Source of the DNA: Candidatus Amphrikana amoebophyrae | GTDB taxonomy: Bacteria > Chlamydiota > Chlamydiia > Chlamydiales > JACRBE01 | DNA: 33,482 bases | Reading direction: 5' to 3' | Assembly: GCA_030408475.1 (NCBI GenBank) | Contig: JAUHQG010000030.1 | Span: 1-33,482 of the forward strand | Shown here: in pieces, positions 1-6,473 of the stretch | How the letters are laid out: each line of letters begins with the position of its first letter | Numbering within the stretch: position 1 is the stretch's first letter | The notes under the pieces: model-generated | The model's database searches: none | What the model saw: only the letters and a program-made list of their open reading frames with translations | Told to the model about the DNA's origin: nothing | Translations under genes and position numbers: made by a program

Positions 1-68
1 GTACTTTTTAGTAAATCGCAAATTAGATGATACTTGAGTATATCTTTTTGCGATTTACTAAAAAGTAC
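1..68. repeat. Perfect 22-bp inverted repeat at window edge
   Basis: Bases 1-22 are the exact reverse complement of bases 47-68, with a 24-base spacer. Each arm starts with GTAC at its outer end and is AT-rich. There is no T-run after the right arm, so it does not look like an ordinary intrinsic terminator. It could be an operator, the end of a small mobile element, or a hairpin belonging to a gene that lies before the window. The left arm starts at base 1, so the repeat may continue outside. Confidence 0.8.
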
Positions 69-149
69 ACGAAAAGACGATGCTCATCTACTTAGACTTG
101 TTTTTCGACAGGCCCATAATAGATATTTACATTAAAACACCACTCATTC

Positions 150-178
150 TTGCCTATTTTTCCACTATTATATATAGT
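150..178 (+). promoter_or_regulatory. Probable promoter of the rhomboid-like gene
   Basis: A -35-like TTGCCT (150-155) and a -10-like TATAGT (173-178) are separated by 17 bp, followed 31 bp later by the ATG at 210. The -10 element lies inside a short palindrome, CACTAT (163-168) against ATAGTG (174-179). Judged by eye only. Confidence 0.4.
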
Positions 179-209
179 GTAAAGCGATATCAACACGTAG
201 GAATGACAT

Positions 210-1097
210 ATGTCCTTTAGACCTCAAAATTCGTTTGCTGCGGCACCCAATATTGTTAAGTGGATTTTAATTGCTATGGGATCCCTCACCGTTCTCTCTA
301 CTCAAATTACTTCATTTTTCGGGATTATCTCCCCTCATGAACTATTTGGTCTTTCAAGTTTTGGCTTAAAACATGGAATGTTCTGGCAACTTATCACCTT
401 CTCCTTTCTAAATGCCCCTTCGGAAAGACTCGGGTTTGGTCTATTATTATCGCTATTTTTTAATCTATATATATTGTTTTTTGTCAGCAGCTCCTTAATC
501 TCTACACATGGACTCAAAAACTTTTGCAAATTGTTTTTTGGAGGACTTGTTGCTTCTGGTGCAACCGTTGCTCTTACACTGTTTTTAACTGGATCCCCAT
601 TCGTATACTGCTCCCCATCAACAATGACATTCCTCCTTCTTACCGCTTGGATGTTTATCGACCCTGAGAGACAAATTCTCGTATTTATGATCATCCCCCT
701 TAAAATCAAATGGCTTACTCTTATTTTCTTTGGTGGACAGATATTTATTGAATTTGCTAACGGGCATCTCATACATTTTGCAGGTCTTTTAACCCCTTGT
801 GTTTTTGCATGGATGTTTGCCCTTTTTAGCTGGGAAACGGTAAGCCCTTTTACAGTTTTAAACCGTTTCGAGAGAAAATTACTTGGGCTAAAAAGAAGAA
901 CAAAATCATTTTCTTATGCTCCAACAACTGCTTCAAAAATCTTCGATTTTGAGACAGGTGAAGCTATTTTAGATGACGATAGCTTTATGGACTTTTGCCT
1001 TTCTAAAATCAGTAGAAGTGGGAAATCTTCGCTTACCATAAAAGAAAGATTGCGCATGAGACGCATCTCAAAACGAAGAATGAAAGTAAATCGATAA
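210..1097 (+). CDS. Rhomboid-like integral membrane protein
   Basis: A 295-residue protein with about six hydrophobic segments in the first 210 residues and a basic cytoplasmic tail. The early part, with a Trp-Gln-Leu-Ile-Thr-Phe stretch near residue 58, resembles the start of rhomboid proteases. The last core helix carries ANGHLIHFAGLL, which matches the rhomboid catalytic-histidine helix. The usual GxSG serine motif is replaced by SPST (near residue 137), keeping a serine but losing both glycines, so it may be inactive or altered. The tail (about 250-295) resembles the short domain that follows some rhomboids (DUF6576-like, from memory). The start is supported by AGGA about 7 bases upstream. 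It has its own promoter and is not tightly linked to the following operon. Substrate unknown. Confidence 0.65.
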   Translation: MSFRPQNSFAAAPNIVKWILIAMGSLTVLSTQITSFFGIISPHELFGLSSFGLKHGMFWQLITFSFLNAPSERLGFGLLLSLFFNLYILFFVSSSLISTHGLKNFCKLFFGGLVASGATVALTLFLTGSPFVYCSPSTMTFLLLTAWMFIDPERQILVFMIIPLKIKWLTLIFFGGQIFIEFANGHLIHFAGLLTPCVFAWMFALFSWETVSPFTVLNRFERKLLGLKRRTKSFSYAPTTASKIFDFETGEAILDDDSFMDFCLSKISRSGKSSLTIKERLRMRRISKRRMKVNR

Positions 1098-1178
1098 TAC
1101 CCTTGTGCTAATTCTATATTATAAATAATATATAAAAATTAAAGTTTGGTTGTTGAACTCGGTATCATCTGACAATGT

Positions 1179-1208
1179 TTTTCATGCCTTGCTATTGCTT
1201 TTTATAAT
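1179..1208 (+). promoter_or_regulatory. Candidate promoter for the exported-enzyme operon
   Basis: A perfect -10 TATAAT (1203-1208) lies 18 bp after a -35-like TTTTCA (1179-1184). The predicted transcript would start near 1215, a short leader ahead of the ATG at 1231. The -10 is strong and the -35 is weak. Confidence 0.4.
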
Positions 1209-1230
1209 CATATTTTAATAGGAAATTTCA

Positions 1231-2046
1231 ATGCATTATTCATTAACTCTAAAAAAGCGACTCACTTTTCTTTGCTTTGCTTTTGTTACACTCTCCCAAT
1301 GCGCTTTTTCAGCAGAGCCATGTTCCAGCACAACCCGTTTAGCTCCATATAAAGATTATCTAGAACATGGAACCTATGCCGGTAACGATTTTAGTTTTTT
1401 TTCACCGCTACCAAAATCACGATATTATACCCTACAAAAGGTGTTTGAGTACTTTGAAGCTAACAAAGGAAAAGTTGTGGTAGAACTAGGCACCACAAGA
1501 AGCTTTGTTGACGGTAGATTTGAAGGATGTAATGACAACAACCCTAAATATTGGGAACCTACCAACCCTTCTAAATGGGATTGGGGCGCAGGATGTTTCA
1601 CCTATTTAGTTGCTAAATGCTTAGGCCCTCTAAATATCAAAATATATACTGTCGATTTAATGAGAGATCACATACAAAGATGTAAGGTTATTACCCAACC
1701 TTTCTCCAATCTTATCTCTTATAATATTTGCTCTTCTGTACACTTCCTTAGGAACTATAATTCACATAATCAAATCGACCTTTTATATCTGGATACAGGT
1801 GACATAACTCCTATTGAACCTACTGCCAGACTTCATCTTCAAGAAGCTCGTATAATTGTAAGAAGAAATCTAATTGCACCTGGTGGAATTATCTTAATCG
1901 ATGACGTTAAGCATCCCGCTCCTATAAGGATTGATCACGATAAATCAGGATTAGGAAAGGCTAAATACTCCATTCCTTACTTCTTAAACCATGGATTTGA
2001 ACTTATAGATTCTGAATTTCAATACATTTTAAGGAGGAAAAATTGA
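1231..2046 (+). CDS. Exported SAM-methyltransferase-like protein
   Basis: A 271-residue protein. It opens with a classical Sec signal peptide: basic KKR, a hydrophobic core and likely cleavage after AFSA near residue 28. The mature part has the layout of a class I SAM-dependent methyltransferase. A motif I-like VVVELGT lies near residues 81-87, an acidic strand end YTVDLM near 139, DLLYLDTGD near 185, and APGGIILIDDV near 216-226. It is closest in style to the Methyltransf_24 type. Motif I is not the canonical GxGxG, so other Rossmann chemistry is possible. It is the first gene of a three-gene operon and overlaps the next gene by 4 bases (TTGA). A secreted or periplasmic methyltransferase is unusual because SAM is cytoplasmic. 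The target is unknown; glycans made by the neighbours are the obvious guess. Confidence 0.6.
   Translation: MHYSLTLKKRLTFLCFAFVTLSQCAFSAEPCSSTTRLAPYKDYLEHGTYAGNDFSFFSPLPKSRYYTLQKVFEYFEANKGKVVVELGTTRSFVDGRFEGCNDNNPKYWEPTNPSKWDWGAGCFTYLVAKCLGPLNIKIYTVDLMRDHIQRCKVITQPFSNLISYNICSSVHFLRNYNSHNQIDLLYLDTGDITPIEPTARLHLQEARIIVRRNLIAPGGIILIDDVKHPAPIRIDHDKSGLGKAKYSIPYFLNHGFELIDSEFQYILRRKN
2032..2037 (+). promoter_or_regulatory. Strong ribosome binding site for a TTG start
   Basis: AGGAGG sits 5 bases before the TTG at 2043. This perfect Shine-Dalgarno decides the start of the second gene of the operon, whose first codon is TTG and not ATG. Confidence 0.7.
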
Positions 2047-3140
2047 GATCCATTTTCTTACTGTGCGCAATATTAATTTTTGGCTCAAGCTCAGCGCAGC
2101 TAAAAGTTTTGCATCTAACTTTTCATAATGGCTGTAAAAAAGAGATAGAATCATTATCTTCTGAACTTAATTTTAACCTTGAAACTATGGTTATGCACAA
2201 GCTCCCGATAGAGCAATTTGATGGCAGAACAATTGGAGGAGATAGATACAATATCGATTCCAAAAAAGCTTTTGAAATTTGGAAGAGGAATAAAGAATAT
2301 TTCGATTCATTTGATCTTATTATTACGAGTGATACCGCCCCACTTTCACGAATTTTTCTCCAAAATAACTTTCAAAAACCTTTGATTATATGGGTTTGCA
2401 ATAGATTTGATTATACAGAATTGGGCTCAAGGGCATGCGACTTCCCTGACAAAGCTTACTACCAGATGATTCAAGACGCCGCTAACAAACCAAATGTAGC
2501 CTTAATCTCATATACTGAATTTGAACATGTGTACGCAACACGCATTAAAAATACAAAAGCTTGGAATCAAACTATTCAACCGATAGGACAAACTAATAAA
2601 TTTGTTCTGAATTCTAGCCCTATTCCTAAGCATATTAATAAAAAAGAAACGTTTTTTGTCCCCCCCTACCATAATGACACAATCTTTATGAATCTTTCCA
2701 AGAAACTCTCTTCGATCGGAATTCCAAACTATTGTGGAAGATACAATGGACCTTTAGACCTTCAAGATTTTAAAGGTATTATTCACATCCCTTACGCTTG
2801 GTCAAATCTAGCTCTCTTTGAAAATTGGGAACGTGGAAAAATCTATTTTATCCCATCTCTTTCTTTTATTTGCCGTTTATCAAGGGAGCATAATTTCTTC
2901 TGGTCCCCACCACTTATTTACCGCTACTTGACATTATCAGAATGGTATCGAAAAGAAAATAAGAGCAATTTTGTTTTTTTTAACTCGTTTGATGACCTTA
3001 TACACAAAATAAGCACAACCGATTACGAAACAAAAAAACTCCAAATTCTCGAATTTCATAAACAGCATAAAAATAAAACCCTGAAGCAATGGAAAACACT
3101 CTTTAATTCATTATTCAATAACCAGGTCTACTCAATATGA
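2043..3140 (+). CDS. Exported glycosyltransferase-like protein (GT-B type)
   Basis: A 365-residue protein starting at TTG with a perfect AGGAGG upstream. Residues 1-18 form a short signal peptide, with cleavage likely after SSSA. Seen in the mature part: an alternating strand/helix pattern, a LIITSDTAPLSRIF segment (about 93-106), and near residues 245-270 the string GIIHIPYAWSNLALFENWERG. That last stretch resembles the donor-binding half of GT-B glycosyltransferases, where an acidic residue and a glycine precede a short strand. No confident family assignment can be made by eye. It overlaps both neighbours by 4 bases, so it is translationally coupled within the operon. A run of seven Cs (2660-2666) inside the gene could slip. 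Likely role: sugar transfer outside the cytoplasm or in a host compartment (inference). Confidence 0.5.
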   Translation: MRSIFLLCAILIFGSSSAQLKVLHLTFHNGCKKEIESLSSELNFNLETMVMHKLPIEQFDGRTIGGDRYNIDSKKAFEIWKRNKEYFDSFDLIITSDTAPLSRIFLQNNFQKPLIIWVCNRFDYTELGSRACDFPDKAYYQMIQDAANKPNVALISYTEFEHVYATRIKNTKAWNQTIQPIGQTNKFVLNSSPIPKHINKKETFFVPPYHNDTIFMNLSKKLSSIGIPNYCGRYNGPLDLQDFKGIIHIPYAWSNLALFENWERGKIYFIPSLSFICRLSREHNFFWSPPLIYRYLTLSEWYRKENKSNFVFFNSFDDLIHKISTTDYETKKLQILEFHKQHKNKTLKQWKTLFNSLFNNQVYSI

Positions 3141-4138
3141 AACTTATCAAACGGATGTTTGCCCTTCTAATTGTCTCATTATGCTCTAACTCTTATGCTA
3201 TTCACATTGACAAAGTTGTTATCTGGGGACACAAACTTCATTCACACACACACTCTTATATTCACTACGGTTTTTTTAAAGCATTTAAAAAATTAGGCTA
3301 TAATACTCTTTGGATAGACAACAATGACGATATTTCCAATATCGACTTTAAAAACACTTTATTTCTATCAGAGCACCAAGTAGATCAAAATATACCCATT
3401 CGTAAAGACTGTTATTATGTTATTCATAATTCATCCAATGAAAAATACTCACTAACAAGAAAAAACAATCATTACATCGACCTAAAAGTATATAGAACCC
3501 GCTTTCTAAACTCACCTACTCTAGTCCAAATTGCCCCTTACACCTATCACGACCTTCCCAACCAATCACTCATAATTCCATGGGCGACAGACCTATTGCC
3601 CTCTGAAATAGAAGCGTGTAAACTTAAGTCCCCTTTACATACAAGAAAAAACCTCGATTACATTAAAAATATCTTTTGGATCGGCACTATTGGAGTTGGC
3701 AAACATGGGAACATTAATGAGCTTACCCCTTTTATCAACGCATGTAAAGCACGTGGTATTAGATTCATCCATTCCGACCCTTGGGCTAAACCTGTTTCAC
3801 CTAAACTAAACCTAATCAAAATCCAAAAATCTTATCTTGCTCCTGCTATAGTAGGAACTGAGCAACTTGAGGAAGAATATATTCCATGTAGAATTTTCAA
3901 AAATATTAGCTATGGTCATCTAGGTGGAACTAACTCAAAGGCCGTTTACCATTTATTCAATGAAAAAATCGTATTCAATTCTGACACTAACCTGTTATTC
4001 CAAGATATGGAAGAAAGACTAAGGACCATAACCCTTGAAGAACAATATGAGCTCATGGACTTTATCAAAGAAAATCATACTTATTTAAATAGAATTAAAA
4101 ACATATTACAATTCCTTGAACTTCTTGCTACAAGGTGA
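3137..4138 (+). CDS. Exported glycosyltransferase-like protein, copy 1
   Basis: A 333-residue protein with a signal peptide ending about SYA (residue 21). The N-terminal domain carries a histidine-rich signature, IWGHKLHSHTHSYIHYG (about 29-45). A second signature, PWATDLLPSEIE, lies at about 148-159. Near 248 is YIPCRIFKNISYG, which resembles the C-terminal donor-binding region of GT-B enzymes. All three are shared with the protein at 5341-6312, with which it is roughly half identical by eye. It is the last gene of the operon, overlapping the previous one by 4 bases. Its 3' end overlaps the minus-strand gene at 4106-4348 by 33 bases, with no obvious terminator. GT activity is inferred from fold-like motifs only. 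Confidence 0.55.
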   Translation: MKLIKRMFALLIVSLCSNSYAIHIDKVVIWGHKLHSHTHSYIHYGFFKAFKKLGYNTLWIDNNDDISNIDFKNTLFLSEHQVDQNIPIRKDCYYVIHNSSNEKYSLTRKNNHYIDLKVYRTRFLNSPTLVQIAPYTYHDLPNQSLIIPWATDLLPSEIEACKLKSPLHTRKNLDYIKNIFWIGTIGVGKHGNINELTPFINACKARGIRFIHSDPWAKPVSPKLNLIKIQKSYLAPAIVGTEQLEEEYIPCRIFKNISYGHLGGTNSKAVYHLFNEKIVFNSDTNLLFQDMEERLRTITLEEQYELMDFIKENHTYLNRIKNILQFLELLATR

Positions 4139-4348
4139 ACTATTTTCTTCATACTGGATAGCTGATAATGCTGACTGCAACCCTTCTAACACACCTTCTT
4201 CATATCTAAAAAACGTGTTAGTCTCAAGCTCTTGAAAATCATTGGGTTGCATTATGTCTTCACTCGTCACATGTGGCAATATCTCATTGGCAATTCGCAA
4301 CAACTTAACCCTTTGCATGTTACACATCTCTTGGAGTATTTCTTTCAT
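4106..4348 (-). CDS. Small conserved-looking hypothetical protein
   Basis: An 80-residue acidic protein that is mostly helical in appearance, with no membrane segment, signal peptide or recognised motif. It starts inside the tadA stop (ATGA overlap, 4345-4348), so it is probably co-translated with tadA. Its 3' end overlaps the convergent exported glycosyltransferase gene by 33 bases. It may be an uncharacterised chlamydial protein that travels with tadA, but no function can be given. The coupled start is the main reason to think it is real. Confidence 0.55.
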   Translation of the reverse strand: MKEILQEMCNMQRVKLLRIANEILPHVTSEDIMQPNDFQELETNTFFRYEEGVLEGLQSALSAIQYEENSSPCSKKFKEL

Positions 4349-4788
4349 TTACTTCTCTTTATTTTAAAAAAATCTTTTAGTAATTTGGCTGACCTCTCTT
4401 GAAAATATACCCTCTCAACCTCAATCTGATGGATTGGGTGATCAATAGCAAAAACATCAATTATTGAGCCGCAGGCTCCATGCCTAAAGTCGGGGCATGC
4501 GTAAACAATTTTTGAAACCCTCGACAATATGAGCGCTCCAGCACACATAATACATGGCTCCAGAGTTATATATAGAATTGAGCCTGTTAATCGGAAATCA
4601 CCGATTACTTCAGTTGCCCGCTCAATACAGACCATTTCAGCATGTTTAGTCCCATTTTTCAGCTGCTCAGTCATATTGTGACCCGTAGCTATTATTTTCC
4701 CATTCAGCTCCAAAGCGGCACCAATGGGCACCTCATCTTCATCAAATGCTTTTTGTGCCTCTTCAAAGGCTAGTTCCATTCCTTTCAT
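4345..4788 (-). CDS. tadA: tRNA-specific adenosine deaminase
   Basis: A 147-residue zinc-dependent deaminase that converts adenosine 34 of tRNA-Arg(ACG) to inosine in the cytoplasm, allowing wobble decoding. The zinc and catalytic motifs are visible: HAE (about 48-50) and PCIMC (about 77-81, the PCxxC motif). Length is usual for TadA. An in-frame stop lies immediately upstream of the ATG, so the start cannot be further out. It is divergent from rpsO, as in the tadA–rpsO–pnp order I recall for Chlamydia (CT844-CT842). The next gene starts within its stop codon. Confidence 0.93.
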   Translation of the reverse strand: MKGMELAFEEAQKAFDEDEVPIGAALELNGKIIATGHNMTEQLKNGTKHAEMVCIERATEVIGDFRLTGSILYITLEPCIMCAGALILSRVSKIVYACPDFRHGACGSIIDVFAIDHPIHQIEVERVYFQERSAKLLKDFFKIKRSK

Positions 4789-4867
4789 TCACATATCAAG
4801 TTAAAATTTTATTCTATAGTTTACTTCAGCTTTAAGCAGTTTAACACAACCCTCAAATATTTTGAGA

Positions 4868-4896
4868 TTGCTCGATTAAAAACAGTGTGTTATAAT
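4868..4896 (+). promoter_or_regulatory. Promoter of rpsO
   Basis: A consensus -10 TATAAT (4891-4896) is preceded at 17 bp by a weaker -35, TTGCTC (4868-4873). The predicted transcript would begin near 4903, giving a leader of about 50 bases before the start at 4956. A small hairpin (CTCAAA 4852-4857 with TTTGAG 4861-4866) lies just upstream. Confidence 0.5.
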
Positions 4897-4955
4897 TGAT
4901 GCATAAGTCATAAAGATATAACATTGTCTACAATTATATAAAGAAAGGAGTGCCT

Positions 4956-5225
4956 ATGTCTCTCGATAAGGGTACGAAGGATGAAATTACAAAGAAATTT
5001 CAACTTCATGAAAAAGATACAGGCTCTGCCGACGTTCAGATTGCTATTTTAACCGAGCGCATTGTTGAATTGACAGAGCATTTAAAGATTTCTCCAAAAG
5101 ACCACGCTTCTAGGTTATCACTTTTGAAGCTAGTGGGACAGAGAAGAAAGCTTTTAGATTACTTAAATTCTACTGACACGAAGCGTTATCAAACATTGAT
5201 TAATCGCCTCAAGTTAAGAAAATAG
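4956..5225 (+). CDS. rpsO: 30S ribosomal protein S15
   Basis: An 89-residue S15, the normal length, which binds 16S rRNA early in assembly of the small subunit. The S15 core is clear: [16 protein letters not shown], then [19 protein letters not shown] and a basic C-terminus. An in-frame GTG at 4950 lies 6 bases upstream, but AAAGGAG (4944-4950) is ideally placed 5 bases before the ATG at 4956, which gives the expected MSLDKGTK start. It has its own promoter and a strong terminator directly downstream, so it is monocistronic here and not joined to pnp. Confidence 0.97.
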   Translation: MSLDKGTKDEITKKFQLHEKDTGSADVQIAILTERIVELTEHLKISPKDHASRLSLLKLVGQRRKLLDYLNSTDTKRYQTLINRLKLRK

Positions 5226-5252
5226 GTAAACGTCAAACTTATTTTTGAACTG

Positions 5253-5282
5253 AACGACTACTGAATAGTAGTCGTTTTTTTT
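5253..5282 (+). terminator. Intrinsic terminator after rpsO
   Basis: A perfect 10-bp stem (5253-5262 with 5267-5276), a GAAT loop, then a run of Ts to 5282. It ends the rpsO transcript before the inserted exported-protein gene. Confidence 0.9.
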
Positions 5283-5340
5283 GTTGATTTATTTATAATT
5301 ATAATTAATTCCACATCTTACCTAACCCACCGGAGGATCT

Positions 5341-6312
5341 ATGTCACGACTAATTATAATAATTTTTACTATGTTATTAACCACTTTTAACTGTTCTGCA
5401 TTTGAAAGAGTCATCATTTGGGGACACCCTATACATACTCACACTCATTCATATATCCATTACGCTTTTTACAAAACATTTAAAGCCATGGGATATCCCA
5501 CCTACTGGGCAAGTAAAATTGAAGACTTAAAGGACATCGACCTTAATAATTCACTATTTTTGACTGAAGGCCAAGTTGATGAGCATATGCCTAAACGGCA
5601 AGATTGTGACTATATTCTTCACAACGTAGACTTCAAAACATATCAAAACAAAGTCGATGTCAATAGAACCCTTACAATTCAAGTCTTTACTACGGATGTT
5701 CTAACTAGAACTAATTTAGAAGAAATTGAACCTTACCTATTTTTTGGAAAAAAGGAACGCATACTCTATATGCCTTGGGCTACAGACTTACTCCCTAGCG
5801 AAATTGATAACAATAAAGCAAAACTTAAAAGGACAAAGAAAAGAAATTATATTGGATGGATTGGAACTATAGCAAAAGGACCCCATTCAAATTATAATCA
5901 AATTATGGACTTTGTAGATGAAGCAATAAAGTGTAACCCAAAATATAGGTTTGTAAATAATAAAGCCCAGGTTTCGATGAAAACCAATCTCAGACAAGTC
6001 ATGAGCGCTGCAATGGCCCCTGCCATAGTAGGTAAATGGCAACAAGAAAAAGGATATATCCCTTGCAGAATATTTAAAAATATTAGCTACGGTGCCATGG
6101 GTATTACTAATTCTTATCATGTTTATAAGCTTTTTAACGAGAATATAGTTTATGATGACAACTCCAGAGTGTTATTTAACAAAGCCAATGAAGCTCTTAA
6201 GAGTTACACCCTTGAAGATCAATTTGCCCTTATGGACTTTGTTCGAGATAACCACACTTATATCAATCGGATAAATACAATTTTAGAATGCTTAAGGCTG
6301 ATCAAAGAATAA
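5341..6312 (+). CDS. Exported glycosyltransferase-like protein, copy 2
   Basis: A 323-residue paralogue of the protein at 3137-4138. It has a signal peptide ending about CSA (residue 20), the same histidine-rich IWGHPIHTHTHSYIHYA (about 24-40), PWATDLLPSEI from about residue 145, and YIPCRIFKNISYG from about 239. The start is supported by GGAGG (5332-5336). It stands alone between the rpsO terminator and pnp. Two overlapping TATAAT-like strings (5294-5305) upstream may serve as its -10. It interrupts the rpsO–pnp pair, which is adjacent in Chlamydia as I recall it, so it is a lineage-specific insertion or duplicate. Function as for copy 1: probable GT-B enzyme acting outside the cytoplasm (inference). 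Confidence 0.55.
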   Translation: MSRLIIIIFTMLLTTFNCSAFERVIIWGHPIHTHTHSYIHYAFYKTFKAMGYPTYWASKIEDLKDIDLNNSLFLTEGQVDEHMPKRQDCDYILHNVDFKTYQNKVDVNRTLTIQVFTTDVLTRTNLEEIEPYLFFGKKERILYMPWATDLLPSEIDNNKAKLKRTKKRNYIGWIGTIAKGPHSNYNQIMDFVDEAIKCNPKYRFVNNKAQVSMKTNLRQVMSAAMAPAIVGKWQQEKGYIPCRIFKNISYGAMGITNSYHVYKLFNENIVYDDNSRVLFNKANEALKSYTLEDQFALMDFVRDNHTYINRINTILECLRLIKE

Positions 6313-6473
6313 TCTCTGCATTTGGTTTGTAAAAATTTCTCCACCTTGATATCATGCTGAGACGGAGACTTTATTTTTGTTTCTTTTTGCTAGAGTGAAG
6401 TAATTATTTGACCTCGCAAATAGGAATGAAAACATGAAGGTCTCTGTCTTATAAATCTTACAATGGAGAACTC

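Noticed and set aside
1111..1131. A/T-only hairpin after the rhomboid-like gene
   Set aside because: The stem has no G:C pair and no following T-run, so it is not credible as a terminator in such AT-rich DNA.
1231..1320. Possible lipoprotein signal (LSQC) in the first exported protein
   Set aside because: Gln before the Cys does not fit the lipobox; ordinary signal peptidase I cleavage after AFSA is more likely.
6407..6450. TTGAC-like -35 upstream of pnp
   Set aside because: No acceptable -10 at 16-18 bp was found, so no promoter was called, although pnp must have one.
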